Numbered from the stretch's first letter, positions 9,168 to 19,354 are shown. The stretch: 64,000 nt of DNA from Candidatus Nitrotoga sp. CP45 (GCA_003402375.1 QFXJ01000011.1:17720-81719), one strand, 5' to 3'. Translations and numbers: made by a program. The notes: a model not told the origin generated them from the letters alone.

Positions 9168-10112
9168 ATGTCCAATATTGTTATTGCTGCACTATATAAG
9201 TTTGCCAGACTCCCTGATTACCGCGAGATGCAGAACGGTTTACTCGATTTTTGCGTTGCGCAGGGACTCAATGGAACAATTTTACTTGCTGCGGAAGGTG
9301 TTAACGGGACTGTCGCCGGAACACGTGCGGGGGTGGATGCACTGATGTTTTTCTTGCGGGCTGATGCCCGATTGGCAGGCATCGAGCACAAAGAGTCCTA
9401 TTCTGATGAAATGCCTTTTGACAGGATGAAGGTCCGCCTGAAAAAGGAGATCGTCACGCTAGGTGTACCAGGCGTAGATCCGAACGAAAAGGTCGGAACT
9501 TACGTGGATGCGGAACACTGGAATGCCCTAATTTCCGATCCAGATGTAGTGCTTATTGATACACGAAACGGCTACGAATACGATATAGGAACTTTTCGTG
9601 GCGCAGTTGACCCACGCACCACGACATTCCGCGAGTTTCCCGCGTACATCAGCAAAAATCTTGATCCCGCCAAGCATAAAAAAATTGCCATGTTCTGCAC
9701 TGGCGGAATTCGGTGTGAAAAGGCGACTTCTTTCATGCTCGGACAGGGTTTCGAAGAGGTTTACCACCTACAGGGCGGGATCCTCAAGTATCTGGAAAAT
9801 ATTCCTGCTGAACAGAGTATGTGGGAGGGCGAATGCTTCGTATTCGACCAGCGGATTTCTGTTGGACAGGGCCTGAAAGTAGGGACGCATGATCAATGCT
9901 TCGCTTGCCGCCATCCCGTTTCCCAGGAAGAAAAAGCCTCATCCCGTTATCAGGCTGGTATTTCCTGTCCGCATTGCTTTGATACCCTGCCGCAAAAAAC
10001 ACGTGAACGTGCAATTGAACGGCACAAACAAAATGAACTGGCACGTAAACGAGGTGGCTCACATATCGGAGTGCCACAAAAAAAACAAACAGAGACGCAA
10101 AGCGAGCGCTGA
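9168..10112 (+). CDS. trhO: tRNA uridine(34) hydroxylase (rhodanese-like, UPF0176)
   Basis: Oxygen-dependent enzyme that hydroxylates U34 of tRNAs on the way to 5-carboxymethoxyuridine (YceA/TrhO family). The product is 314 residues. An N-terminal acylphosphatase-like half has [19 protein letters not shown] and [18 protein letters not shown] rhodanese domain has [18 protein letters not shown] and the active loop CTGGIRCEK with C177 and C183. The C-terminal extension has [11 protein letters not shown] and two CxxC-type cysteine pairs (CFACRHP and CPHCFD). All family hallmarks are intact. The gene is monocistronic by spacing. Confidence 0.93.
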   Translation: MSNIVIAALYKFARLPDYREMQNGLLDFCVAQGLNGTILLAAEGVNGTVAGTRAGVDALMFFLRADARLAGIEHKESYSDEMPFDRMKVRLKKEIVTLGVPGVDPNEKVGTYVDAEHWNALISDPDVVLIDTRNGYEYDIGTFRGAVDPRTTTFREFPAYISKNLDPAKHKKIAMFCTGGIRCEKATSFMLGQGFEEVYHLQGGILKYLENIPAEQSMWEGECFVFDQRISVGQGLKVGTHDQCFACRHPVSQEEKASSRYQAGISCPHCFDTLPQKTRERAIERHKQNELARKRGGSHIGVPQKKQTETQSER

Positions 10113-10341
10113 TGCCATTAATGGCTATTTACACTCTAGGCAGAAATGGAATCCGTTGCGCGATTAAATCCGCAGCTTCCTACCTGAAGAAAAAAAATAT
10201 ATTCTCGACATTGGCGCGTAATTGGTGACATCATTCGAAGGTATCAGCCATTGTGCGATCAATGATTCTGACTTATAAACTTATTCCCACAGCGTTAATT
10301 AGATTTGCCGCTGGCCACGATTAAAATAACGGAGAGAAATT

Positions 10342-11217
10342 ATGAAGCCATCAACACCCGCTGGGGCGGTTACTAAAGATTTTGAGGAAGGTGAAAGGCT
10401 TATCGCCAGCAAAGACTACGCTAAGGCCTTAAAATCATTCAAGAAAGCCGCAGAACATGGGCATGCGCTGGCACAAAACTATATGGGTCTAATCTATGCA
10501 AAAAGCTTGGGAGTAACACAAGACTTTCAGAAAGCGGAGCATTGGTTTCGCAAGTCAGCAGAGCAAGGAGAGCCATTAGCAGAAAATAACCTTGGACTCA
10601 TGTATGCCAGAGGTGAAGGGGTTGCACAGGATTACCAGCAGGCGGTATTTTGGTTGCTCAAAGCCGCCGAGCAGGGAAACTCGGAGGCACAATATAATCT
10701 TGCATTCATGTATGCAAAAGGCCAGGGTGTTACCCAAAACGATGAGCAGGCAGTTCATTGGTTTCGCAAGGCTGCAGAGCAGGGAGATGAAGTGGCCCAA
10801 TATAACCTGGCCTTTATGTATGAAAAAGGCATAGGCGTTAAGCAGGATTACCAGCAAGCTGTGTTTTTATACAGCATGGCTGCAGGACAGGGAAGCGCAG
10901 ATGCCCAATTAAATCTGGGCGGCTTGTACGACACGGGTGAAGGTGTCGAACAGGATCAAAAGCAGGCTGTAACTTGGTGGAGTAAAGCCGCAGAAAAGGG
11001 GCATCCGATCGCACAAAACAATTTGGGCCTTATGTATGCGCAGGGCCATGGCGTTACACAGGATTACATCGAAGCACATAAATGGTTCAATCTTGCCAGT
11101 GAGGCTGGTGATGAAAGTGCAAAAAATGGGCTGAAAATCGCGGAATCGTTTATGACAGCCGCCCAAATTGCCGAAGCGAAAGAATTGGCAAGTGATTGGA
11201 AAAAATCCCGCTCATAG
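10342..11217 (+). CDS. Sel1-like repeat (SLR) protein
   Basis: A 291-residue protein made almost wholly of about seven 36-residue Sel1-like (TPR-related) repeats. Each carries AQ.NLG.MYA.G.GV.QD..QA..W..KAAEQG. No signal peptide is evident, so it is probably cytoplasmic. Such solenoids mediate protein-protein contacts; the partner cannot be read. A ribosome-binding site (GGAGAG) precedes ATG 10342, and a strong hairpin with a T-run follows the stop, so it is a single-gene transcript. The repeats are very regular, consistent with recent expansion. Confidence 0.88.
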   Translation: MKPSTPAGAVTKDFEEGERLIASKDYAKALKSFKKAAEHGHALAQNYMGLIYAKSLGVTQDFQKAEHWFRKSAEQGEPLAENNLGLMYARGEGVAQDYQQAVFWLLKAAEQGNSEAQYNLAFMYAKGQGVTQNDEQAVHWFRKAAEQGDEVAQYNLAFMYEKGIGVKQDYQQAVFLYSMAAGQGSADAQLNLGGLYDTGEGVEQDQKQAVTWWSKAAEKGHPIAQNNLGLMYAQGHGVTQDYIEAHKWFNLASEAGDESAKNGLKIAESFMTAAQIAEAKELASDWKKSRS

Positions 11218-11247
11218 ATGTTGGTGATCAGTGGACTAATGTTTATT

Positions 11248-11305
11248 ATCTGCCACAACGTACCTTTACGTGTAAGGCAACGGTATGTTGTGGCAGATCT
11301 TTTTA
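11248..11305 (+). terminator. Rho-independent terminator after the SLR gene
   Basis: Arms 11248-11264 and 11282-11298 form a 17-bp stem with one G-T wobble (ATCTGCCACAACGTACC against GGTATGTTGTGGCAGAT), followed by CTTTTT. Position 30 bp after the SLR stop fits. Confidence 0.85.
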
Positions 11306-11417
11306 CCCCGCAGCAAAAAATTCCCCGCTTTTAACCTCGTTTAAACCTGGCCTTATTTAGAAATTTTAATTTTTGACGGCGCCAACTTCCCTACCCTGCT
11401 TCAAATATAAGGTAATC

Positions 11418-12776
11418 ATGGCGAAAGCAAAAATAATATATAGCTGCACTGAATGTGGTGGACAAGTTTCAAAATGGCAGGGGCAGTGCCCGCATTGCAC
11501 GGCTTGGAATACGCTGGTGGAAAGTGTGGTCGAACTGGCGACTAGCGGAAAAAATCGCTACAGCTCGCTGGCGACAACGGGCATGATGCAAACGCTGGCC
11601 GAAGTCAGGGCGGAAGAAGTGCCGCGCACGCCGACCGGTATTGCCGAGTTTGACCGCGTGTTGGGTGGCGGGTTGGTGAGTGGTGGCGTTGTATTGATAG
11701 GCGGTGATCCCGGAATAGGTAAATCAACCCTGCTATTGCAAGCGCTGGCCCATCTCGCGACACATAAAAAAGTTTTATACGTCAGCGGCGAGGAATCGGC
11801 GCAGCAAATTGCCTTGCGCGCTAAGCGACTATCGCTGGATGCGCGTGGAATGTACCTGTTGGCTGAAATTCAGCTGGAAAAAATACAGTCTGTCATCCAG
11901 CAGGAAAAACCCGATGTGGTGGTGATTGATTCCATCCAGACCATGTATTCCGAACACCTCACATCTGCCCCCGGCTCGGTCGCGCAGGTGCGTGAATCCG
12001 CAGCGCAACTCACGCGCATGGCGAAGAGCTCAGCAGTGACCATGATTCTGGTCGGCCACGTCACCAAGGATGGGTCATTGGCCGGGCCGCGCGTGCTAGA
12101 ACATATCGTCGATACAGTGCTGTATTTCGAGGGTGATACCCACTCCAGCTTTCGCATGATACGTGCGTTTAAAAATCGCTTTGGTGCAGTAAACGAACTC
12201 GGCGTGTTTGCCATGACCGAAAAAGGTTTACGTGAGGTGAGCAACCCTTCCGCATTATTTTTGTCGCAGCACGGCGCGCAAGTGGCGGGTTCATGCGTGA
12301 TGGTGACGCAGGAAGGTACGCGTCCGCTATTGGTCGAAATCCAGGCCCTGCTGGATGAGGCGCACTCGCCCAATCCGCGCCGCCTTTCATTGGGTTTGGA
12401 ACAAAACCGTTTGGCCATGTTGCTGGCCGTACTGCACCGCCATGCAGGCATTGCCTGTTTTGATCAAGATGTGTTTATCAACGCGGTGGGCGGAGTGAAA
12501 ATTACTGAGCCGGGTGCCGACTTGCCCGTATTGCTGGCCATCGTCTCTTCGCTGCGCAATAAACCTCTGCCAGAAAAATTGGTGGTGTTTGGGGAAGTCG
12601 GCCTGGCTGGCGAAATACGTCCGGTACAGCGTGGTCAGGAACGCTTACGGGAGGCCGCCAAGCTAGGCTTTACCCTAGCCATTATTCCCAAGGCCAACAA
12701 ACCGAAGCAAGAAATAGCAGGCATGGAAATTATTGCGGTGGAGCGGGTAGAGGATGCGGTAGCGAAAATGCGCTAG
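11418..12776 (+). CDS. radA: DNA repair protein RadA
   Basis: RecA-like ATPase that promotes branch migration in homologous recombination. The product is 452 residues. A zinc finger has C10, C13, C24 and C27 (YSCTECGG, CPHC). Walker A is GGDPGIGKSTLLLQ and the RadA-specific KNRFG motif is in AFKNRFGAVNELGVF. A C-terminal Lon-protease-like domain contains NAVGGVKITEPGADLPVLLA and GEVGLAGEIRPV. ATG 11418, preceded by AAGG, is chosen over an upstream TTG because it gives the standard MAKAK start. Confidence 0.97.
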   Translation: MAKAKIIYSCTECGGQVSKWQGQCPHCTAWNTLVESVVELATSGKNRYSSLATTGMMQTLAEVRAEEVPRTPTGIAEFDRVLGGGLVSGGVVLIGGDPGIGKSTLLLQALAHLATHKKVLYVSGEESAQQIALRAKRLSLDARGMYLLAEIQLEKIQSVIQQEKPDVVVIDSIQTMYSEHLTSAPGSVAQVRESAAQLTRMAKSSAVTMILVGHVTKDGSLAGPRVLEHIVDTVLYFEGDTHSSFRMIRAFKNRFGAVNELGVFAMTEKGLREVSNPSALFLSQHGAQVAGSCVMVTQEGTRPLLVEIQALLDEAHSPNPRRLSLGLEQNRLAMLLAVLHRHAGIACFDQDVFINAVGGVKITEPGADLPVLLAIVSSLRNKPLPEKLVVFGEVGLAGEIRPVQRGQERLREAAKLGFTLAIIPKANKPKQEIAGMEIIAVERVEDAVAKMR

Positions 12777-12914
12777 GGATGCTCAATATAAATCATGCAA
12801 CCATTTGAATAATAAAATTATAAAAATTACATTGAACCGCCCATTTTTTGAAAAAATAGTAGCCCGCGCAGACAAATAATCCAAGGTTCCCCTCAGGATA
12901 GTCGAAGACAGGAC

Positions 12915-15107
12915 TTACTGCGGTGCGCACATCACCACATTTTCATTGATCCAGCCGCGTGCCACTACTTCCTGGATTGCTGATTGATCGCCGGTTATCC
13001 GGTGGTTGCTGTCTATGCCTTTGCTAAATCCATTGTTATAGGCGCGATATATCGGCACGGTATTAGCGGGACACGCGCCATTTATAGGCACCATCGTCAG
13101 AAAATCTAGACTTTCAAAATTCCACCGTTTTTGTGTCGCAGGCGTCGTCGCCTGAAGTTGTTTAAGTTGTGCGCATTCATCGTCGCTAGCTGTATAGAAG
13201 TGGGAATTCGGCCCGGGCGACATGCTCCCGTAGAATCGGCAAACAGGCACATTTCCTCCAGACATGAACGTAGTGCCCGTGCGCTGCCAACGTCCGACAG
13301 CTCCGCTGTCAACAAAAGCCTGTTCGCCGGAACCAGCCGTAATGAAGTAATGATCTAGGTCGGGGTTGTAATATTCAATGACTGTACCCGCAGCGGAACC
13401 GGTGACGAAGGCCGCAGTTACATTTTTGGGGGAATTCATGGCAACAGAACAAGTAGCGTTGGTGCCACTGCATGCACCGCCCCAACCAGAAAAAACAGAA
13501 CCCGACGCGGGCGTAGCGGTGAGCGTTACATTGGCTCCCTGGGAAAAAGGCGCGTTGCATTTCGTCCCGCAATTGATCCCGACCGGGGATGAAATTACGG
13601 CGCCGGTGCCGTTGCTAAGTTTGCTGACAGACAGTAAAAATGTCGGACCAGCGTTCAACCATTGGTAAAGTGCGTCATTGTATGCAATATCAAAACGGCC
13701 ATATTCATCTGTTCCACCTCCAAAGCAGCTGGGATTTCCTCCCCTTAACTGGCCAACCAAATAATGGGCGTTACCAACCATTTCGAATAAGCCGGCGCCA
13801 CTACTACCACCTTCAGTAATCCCGGAAGTATAGGCAATATCAAGAAATTTCCCGTTAGCTTTGTTTGCGAACGCGCACTGATAAGTTTCTGTGTCCGGAT
13901 TTGTGGCAGTGCAGTCCTGAAAAGATTGAAATCTGCCGAAACTTATCTTTTGTAAATCGCCTTGTGGATGATGAATCCCTACCACGTAAGCATTCAATTC
14001 AGGGGTAATCGCAGACCATCCAGCATGTACTGCACCAGCAGGCGGCAGATTGCCCAGCTGCATGAAAGACGTGTCGGTTGCCTGGTTGCCATAGAGCAAT
14101 GTGGCGCCACCGGTACGCATCTGGGATTCTGAATTAAGTGATCCGCTATTGCAGGCCGTAGAGCGATAAAACCAAAAAGTTTGTAGTGTTGACGCCACCG
14201 TCTGATTGGCGATGCAGTGATTGGCACTAAGAAAATAAGGCGTTCCACTTGACGCTGCATCATTCAGCAGCGTTCCGGAACACAGAAAACTACTGCCGGA
14301 ATCGACAAAAATTATCTTTGCTGTGGCCTTGCTTTCAGGACTCCATTCGTTATGGCACGACACATCGATTTCACAACTTGCCGCCTGTCCAATCTTGGGA
14401 ATTTTTTCTCCCGGAGCAGTCAGAAAGGTGTTCAAAAAAAAATGTGAGACGCTGGGAATTGCGATTTCAAGTGTATCCGGGCTTATACCCGCCGGTAATT
14501 CTATTTCCAAGGTTATTTCTTCGCCCTCGATATGGGGAGACCAGTAAGTGCGGGCCGCGTCGCTATGATCGCCAGCATCCACATTACGCTGGATGCCCTC
14601 CATGATCTCTTTTCCAGAAATTTCGTAGGTGGCTCCCGCTTCTTGTGAATAGAAACGAAAGATGGCGGCCACCGGCAAGCGGCGCACCAAAATTCCCAAG
14701 CGAATACCTGTAGCCTGGGGTGAGTTAATACTAATCGCTGCGATCTTGCCGCCCTGGGCCGTGTTCTGCCACTTTAATTGGCTTGCTGTATCCGTGATAC
14801 TTCCCAGTTGGGGAACATCGCGGCCGAAGCCGATTTTGCGGGGCGTACCGGGGTGCGGCTCAGCATTAGTTTCGGCAGATTTTTTCTCTTTAGGGATGGC
14901 GCCAATCGAGATTGAATGTGGTGGGGAGATGCTGGCACGACGGGGTTTTAACGGCGGGAGGCCAGCGTCAGCGGGAGCTGCTGGCCGGGTGAAAGATTCA
15001 ACCCGGCCAGCAGCGGGTTCAAATGGCTGCGCGTTAGATGGGATGGGGATGATCGTCAGTAATACCCATAAATAAATTAAAGCATTGAAATTTAAGTTGC
15101 CCGGCAT
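12915..15107 (-). CDS. Secreted trypsin-like serine protease with C-terminal repeat and DUF5648-like domains
   Basis: A 730-residue exported protein. The signal peptide occupies about residues 1-26 (ALIYLWVLLTIIPIPSNAQ), followed by a Pro/Ala-rich linker. The protease domain resembles lysyl-endopeptidase-type S1 enzymes, with H297 in SANHC, D345 in TDTSFMQL and S436 in GGSSGAGL, plus paired cysteines (CEIDVSCHNEW). After about residue 490 comes a bacterial beta repeat (LTATPASGSVFSGWGGACSG with SPKNVTAAF). The last 160 residues match the pattern VIEYYNPDLDHYFITA / VCRFYGS / VPIYRAYNNG of DUF5648-like extracellular domains. Likely secreted to degrade protein or for surface interaction; the substrate is unknown. 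Confidence 0.82.
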   Translation of the reverse strand: MPGNLNFNALIYLWVLLTIIPIPSNAQPFEPAAGRVESFTRPAAPADAGLPPLKPRRASISPPHSISIGAIPKEKKSAETNAEPHPGTPRKIGFGRDVPQLGSITDTASQLKWQNTAQGGKIAAISINSPQATGIRLGILVRRLPVAAIFRFYSQEAGATYEISGKEIMEGIQRNVDAGDHSDAARTYWSPHIEGEEITLEIELPAGISPDTLEIAIPSVSHFFLNTFLTAPGEKIPKIGQAASCEIDVSCHNEWSPESKATAKIIFVDSGSSFLCSGTLLNDAASSGTPYFLSANHCIANQTVASTLQTFWFYRSTACNSGSLNSESQMRTGGATLLYGNQATDTSFMQLGNLPPAGAVHAGWSAITPELNAYVVGIHHPQGDLQKISFGRFQSFQDCTATNPDTETYQCAFANKANGKFLDIAYTSGITEGGSSGAGLFEMVGNAHYLVGQLRGGNPSCFGGGTDEYGRFDIAYNDALYQWLNAGPTFLLSVSKLSNGTGAVISSPVGINCGTKCNAPFSQGANVTLTATPASGSVFSGWGGACSGTNATCSVAMNSPKNVTAAFVTGSAAGTVIEYYNPDLDHYFITAGSGEQAFVDSGAVGRWQRTGTTFMSGGNVPVCRFYGSMSPGPNSHFYTASDDECAQLKQLQATTPATQKRWNFESLDFLTMVPINGACPANTVPIYRAYNNGFSKGIDSNHRITGDQSAIQEVVARGWINENVVMCAPQ

Positions 15108-15636
15108 GATTTGCTTCGCGTCTTTAGTATCTATGGATTTTATAACACACTACACCGCAGTCGATTGTCAATAATGGATATAAACGTGACCATGCAGTCA
15201 GTCTTTTTCATGAAACATGTTCAAATGCAACGGGTGATAGACAGTCTAGCCGAACTTATTCAGTTATATGTGACCACCTATTCTCAATACTCTTTGCTGA
15301 ACCTCGCGTTAGAGTTTCTCCGTTTCATGCGATACCCTTGTTTAAAGTTTAACCAACGTCCATGTCCATTTTTTTCAACCTACCTGAAAGCAGGCTAATC
15401 ACCGGGGGTGCGACAATTTGTCACATTCCCTCAATCTATACATTAAGTTAGCATCGTACTCCAATACTATTGTGTGCGGGATACTGTTGAGATTGAATGA
15501 CAGTTGGTCTGTTGGCACAACCCATTTATACCAACCACATGATGAATCTTGTGGTTCGGTAGGGTATACGCGAGTGTGCCGTGTAAAACTTAGTGCTATG
15601 ACATGGATTTTGTTAGAAAAATTTAAAGGGTTAATT
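15108..15636. other. Intergenic region between protease and TonB-dependent receptor
   Basis: A 529-bp divergent region. Open frames on the plus strand upstream of 15637 have no ribosome-binding sites and no family resemblance. No Fur box, cobalamin riboswitch or other metal-sensing element was recognised. Promoters for both flanking genes are expected here. Confidence 0.5.
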
Positions 15637-17706
15637 ATGAGTTATGGCTACAAATCACAGTATTTATTAATCTTGGCTGCATTACCCTGCCTCGCATATG
15701 CAGACCATGTAATAAAAGATTTTGAGCCAACTCTCCCCACAGTCAATGTGACAGGTGAACGTGACAAGCTGGGTGCATCATTGACTCAGCCAGATATCAA
15801 GCGGGCTACCAACGAAATTAATCAAACCGCTGGTGGGGTGACTATTGTTGATGCCGAAAAGGTTCGCGAAGGTCGAGTATCAAATTTTGCCGATACTTTA
15901 GGACTTGCCACAGGTGTATTTGCTCAGTCTCGATTTGGAGCTGAAGAGACACGCTTATCTATACGGGGGTCAGGACTGCAGCGTACATTTCATGGCCGTG
16001 GTATCAAGCTGATGCAAGACGGCATCCCAGTTAATCAAGCTGATGGCAGTTTTGATTTTCAGGCAATCGAACCGCTGTCCACTCGTTATATTGAAGTTTA
16101 TCGCGGAGCCAATGCACTTCGTTATGGAGCGACTAACTTGGGCGGTGCAATCAATTTTGTTTCTCCTACAGGTTACGATGCACCAAGATTTGAAACGCGT
16201 GCAGAAATTGGCAGTTTTGACTATAAACGCTTTGGTGTCGCCACAGGTGGTGTTGTCGGAGATCTGGATTATTTCGTCAATGCAAGCACCTTCAGCCAAG
16301 ATGGTTACAGGGACTTTGCTAAACAAAATGCAAAACGGACAAATGCGAATATTGGCTATCGATTCAACCCTGATTTAGAAACCCGTTTTTATCTTGGTTA
16401 CGCGAATAGTGATTCTGAATTGCCAGGAAATCTGACTAAAGCTCAGTTGAAGCTTGACCCAAGCCGAGCTTTTCTGAGTCCTGCCACCCTGCAACAAAAA
16501 CGTGATATTGAGTTATTGCGCATAGCCAACAAAACCACATTACGTATGGGTAACACCCGTCTGGAAATTGGTGCTTTCTACTCTGAAAAAAACCTATTCC
16601 ACCCTATTTTTCAAGTGCTGGATCAGGATAATCATGATTATGGCCTGGAAGTACGCCTGGTAAACGATAGTCAGCTGTTCGGTTACAAGAACGAATTCGT
16701 GCTTGGTTTTACCCCTACCCGGGGCGTCACACAGGAAGATCGCTGGGTAAACGAAAAAGGCAATCGGGGTGCCCGTACGAACAAATCTGATCAGATTGCT
16801 ACCAATATTGGGCTATATGCTGAGAATCGCTTATTTGTACTGCCCAAACTCGCCCTCATTACCGGCGTGCAATATACAAAGTCCAAACGTGAATATATTG
16901 ACAAATTTTTTGACACGCCAGCACAGAATGAAAGTTTCAATGCAAACTATACTCAAACCAGCCCTAAAATTGGGCTCTTGTATAACCATCTTCCCAATGT
17001 GCAATCTTATGCAAATGTCTCGCGCAGTTTCGAGCCCCCCTCATTTGGCGAACTGGCGGGAGGTTTAAAACCCAACATTGTTAAAGCTCAAAATGGCACC
17101 ACTTTTGAAATTGGTACACGTGGTAACAGCAAAAATATTGATTGGGACATCTCCGCTTATCATGCACGATTGAGCAATGAGCTATTGCAGACTGCCGTCT
17201 TTGCAGGTGGTAACAATCCAGTTCCGGTGGCACAAACCACCAATGCTTCTCGAACGATACACGCTGGCCTTGAAATGGGCCTGACAGCACGCCTACCTTT
17301 CAATCTGGAATGGCGCCAAAATTTTCTAGTCAACGAATTTCGCTTTGATGATGATCGCACCTTTGGCAATCGCCGTCTTCCAGGGATACCTAGAACCTTG
17401 CTGCGCGGTGAGTTGAAGTACCGCTCAGGTGGCTTTTATATCGGCCCCACCATTGAATCTTCACCTCACCGATACGCGGTCGATTTTGCAGAGACCCTTT
17501 ACGCAGACGGCTATACCATTTTCGGCCTAAAGATGGGCCAGAAAATCAATGCGCAAATTTCCTGGTTCCTGGAAGGGCGTAACCTTGCTGACCGTAAATA
17601 TGCTGCCACCACCAGCGTGGTACTTAATCAAGGCGGTGCTGATGGCGCTCTATTTCTGCCTGGTGATGGCCGTTCGGTCTACACCGGTGTGCAATGGCGA
17701 TTTTAA
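15637..17706 (+). CDS. TonB-dependent outer-membrane receptor (FecA-like)
   Basis: Outer-membrane gated channel for TonB/ExbBD-driven import, probably of a ferric chelate. The product is 689 residues from ATG 15637 (preceded by AAAGGG); the frame is open further upstream but the signal peptide starts here (YLLILAALPCLAYA). A TonB-box-like TVNVTGE is followed by a plug domain with GVTIVDAEKVREG, RLSIRGSGLQRTFHGRGIKL and RYIEVYRGANALRYGA. A beta-barrel ends in GVQWRF with a terminal Phe, as expected for BAM assembly. The substrate is not determinable. No siderophore genes, tonB or FecIR-type regulators are adjacent. Confidence 0.88.
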   Translation: MSYGYKSQYLLILAALPCLAYADHVIKDFEPTLPTVNVTGERDKLGASLTQPDIKRATNEINQTAGGVTIVDAEKVREGRVSNFADTLGLATGVFAQSRFGAEETRLSIRGSGLQRTFHGRGIKLMQDGIPVNQADGSFDFQAIEPLSTRYIEVYRGANALRYGATNLGGAINFVSPTGYDAPRFETRAEIGSFDYKRFGVATGGVVGDLDYFVNASTFSQDGYRDFAKQNAKRTNANIGYRFNPDLETRFYLGYANSDSELPGNLTKAQLKLDPSRAFLSPATLQQKRDIELLRIANKTTLRMGNTRLEIGAFYSEKNLFHPIFQVLDQDNHDYGLEVRLVNDSQLFGYKNEFVLGFTPTRGVTQEDRWVNEKGNRGARTNKSDQIATNIGLYAENRLFVLPKLALITGVQYTKSKREYIDKFFDTPAQNESFNANYTQTSPKIGLLYNHLPNVQSYANVSRSFEPPSFGELAGGLKPNIVKAQNGTTFEIGTRGNSKNIDWDISAYHARLSNELLQTAVFAGGNNPVPVAQTTNASRTIHAGLEMGLTARLPFNLEWRQNFLVNEFRFDDDRTFGNRRLPGIPRTLLRGELKYRSGGFYIGPTIESSPHRYAVDFAETLYADGYTIFGLKMGQKINAQISWFLEGRNLADRKYAATTSVVLNQGGADGALFLPGDGRSVYTGVQWRF

Positions 17707-17734
17707 TTTATAGTGCTTAATTCACTGAGATAAA

Positions 17735-17753
17735 CCCCCAGCTCTGCCGGGGG
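17735..17753 (+). repeat. GC hairpin after the receptor gene (possible left end of IS200-like remnant)
   Basis: CCCCC and GGGGG are separated by 9 nt, 95 bp before the decayed IS200/IS605 transposase start. No T-run follows, so it is less likely to be an intrinsic terminator. Subterminal hairpins are a hallmark of IS200/IS605 ends. Confidence 0.4.
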
Positions 17754-17829
17754 ACTCACCAAGGTTTGACCAATACGACGGTCGGAATAAATTTCCGAGT
17801 CTTGACCAAAAGACGAAGGAGATTCACAA

Positions 17830-18229
17830 ATGAAAGAGTGCTAGAGCCTCACACATACGAGATGGGATTGTAAATACCACGTGGTGTGTATCCCGAAGAT
17901 GCGAAAGAAGAAAATATTCTGAATATTGTGCCAGCACCTTGGTGCGATATTTGGAGAATTGGCGAAGCATAAGGAAGTGGAAGTTGTGGAAGGGCACCTG
18001 ATGTCAGATCATGTACATATATGTTTGAGCATACCGCCGAAGTACGCGGTCTCGAACGTGGTTGGGATGCATCAAAGGCAAGAGTGCAATCATCAGAGCC
18101 AGGAAGTATGGAGGTCGAGCGAGGAATTTCACTGGTCAGGCTTTCTGGGCAAGAGGCTACTTCGTATCGACAGTAGGATTAGATGAAGCAGAGGATGAAC
18201 GATATGACCAGATGAAACTGGACGTATAG
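17830..18229 (+). pseudogene. Decayed IS200/IS605-family TnpA (Y1 transposase)
   Basis: HUH single-strand transposase remnant. Reading from ATG 17830, the conserved start appears as MKEC-stop-SLTHTRWDCKYHVV. The frame carries TAG at 17842 and TGA at 17920, and resumes with HLGAIFGELAKHKEVEVVEG and MSDHVHICLSIPPKYAVSNVVG, which contains the HxH metal motif. Near 18065 a frameshift moves the match to another frame: IKGKSAIIRARKYGG, then NFTGQAFWARGYFVSTVG, ending at TAG 18227. Two stops and a shift make it nonfunctional. It lies between the receptor gene and a secreted unknown. Confidence 0.88.
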
Positions 18230-18283
18230 CTGCCTGGGCGGCTCACGATTTTATCGGCCCCTTTGAGGTGCTCATCTAATAAG

Positions 18284-18334
18284 CCCCCGACTTTGTCGGG
18301 GGTCATATAACTAACCCGTCATCTCTGACGGGTT
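18284..18334. repeat. Two adjacent perfect hairpins (likely IS200-like right-end structure and/or terminator)
   Basis: CCCCCGAC-TTT-GTCGGGGG (18284-18302) and AACCCGTCA-TCTC-TGACGGGTT (18313-18334) are perfect stems of 8 and 9 bp. They lie between the decayed transposase and the 3' end of the minus-strand gene ending at 18368. No T-run on either side is long enough for a textbook terminator. Confidence 0.5.
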
Positions 18335-18367
18335 ATGTGTGGTTATATTGCGTTCGTTTATCCTTGG

Positions 18368-19354
18368 CTACGGCCTCGCCTGCATGATTGTCCGGACTTC
18401 CGAAGCCCACGCCGTAAGGGCAGCAATCCTTATGGAATCTTCCGGGGATAATGATTTTTCCATATTCGAAGGATTGTTTTTTTCAACATCCTTGGCAGAA
18501 TAATTGGCTGTTATTTTTGTAGGCACCCTTAGAGCGTGTGTTGATATCGATGACTGAGTTCCGTCATTAAGTCCGGTTTTTGCGCCTGTCTTGGTCGCGA
18601 TTCTTAATGCATGAGCCTCGTAAATTGGAGAAGAGTTTGTAGGGGTACCTCCATTCATTGCTGTCACCCAGAAAGAAACGCCAGTTCCGCGATCCCCCGA
18701 AAATTTAAAGACATACATATCGGCATTTATCGTCAACGGTACATCCATACAAAACATCATTCCAATGAGCTCCCCGGATACTTGAAATTCACACCCCATG
18801 TCATCAGAAGCAGTCGAAACAACACCGTTACCGGTCGACGTCGCGCTAAGTTTTGTGGTTAGTGTCTTCATGTCAGAAAACGGTGCGCCGTCCACTATGG
18901 TTGTTAGCAGCCACTGTCCCAGCAACCCATCAGGCCCATCAGCGTATCCGAAAGGCCTCTTGGAAATAGCCCTCTGGCTTTCGCCCGGCAATGCAATGAA
19001 ACCGTGTTTCCCGCTCGTAAAATTCACGGTAACTGTGCCGGCTGGATTTAACAAGGATGCAGATTTGTAGGCAGTACCGAACGAAGTGCCGTCACGTAAA
19101 TCAAGCAGGGAAGCTGTAAAGGTATTATTTACGATTGGACCCGCTGCGTAGTAAAACACGCTACTGCCGTCAGCACGGTAACCGAAATAGGTGAAAACCA
19201 CTATTTCGTTTTCAACCTCAATCTGGAACCCCCTGCCGGGAAGACCATTGTCCTCGCTATCAACGCCCCATATTCCGGTCACCGGCATGAACGCCCATGC
19301 CGATGAGCTTATCGCAAGAAACAAAACAGCTACTATATTTTTTAGATTTAACAT
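18368..19354 (-). CDS. Secreted protein of unknown function
   Basis: A 328-residue protein with a clear Sec signal peptide (IVAVLFLAISSSAWAF, cleavage near residue 22). The mature part contains repeating beta-rich phrases: GIWGVDSEDNGLPGRGFQIEVENEIVVFTYFGYRADGSSVFYY-type segments near the N-terminus, LLDLRDGTSFG, and FGYADGPDGLLGQWLL in the middle. I do not recognise a catalytic motif. Similar WY/YFGY-type modules occur in exported betaproteobacterial unknowns. The last 80 residues are polar and less ordered. A GGAGG-type ribosome-binding site precedes the ATG. The gene is adjacent to the IS200 remnant. Confidence 0.7.
   Translation of the reverse strand: MLNLKNIVAVLFLAISSSAWAFMPVTGIWGVDSEDNGLPGRGFQIEVENEIVVFTYFGYRADGSSVFYYAAGPIVNNTFTASLLDLRDGTSFGTAYKSASLLNPAGTVTVNFTSGKHGFIALPGESQRAISKRPFGYADGPDGLLGQWLLTTIVDGAPFSDMKTLTTKLSATSTGNGVVSTASDDMGCEFQVSGELIGMMFCMDVPLTINADMYVFKFSGDRGTGVSFWVTAMNGGTPTNSSPIYEAHALRIATKTGAKTGLNDGTQSSISTHALRVPTKITANYSAKDVEKNNPSNMEKSLSPEDSIRIAALTAWASEVRTIMQARP

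Noticed and set aside
15111..15398. 95-codon frame upstream of the TonB-dependent receptor
   Set aside because: No ribosome-binding site; the peptide has no family resemblance.
15108..15636. Cobalamin riboswitch or Fur box before the TonB-dependent receptor
   Set aside because: No B12-box consensus and no Fur-like 19-bp dyad could be found by eye.
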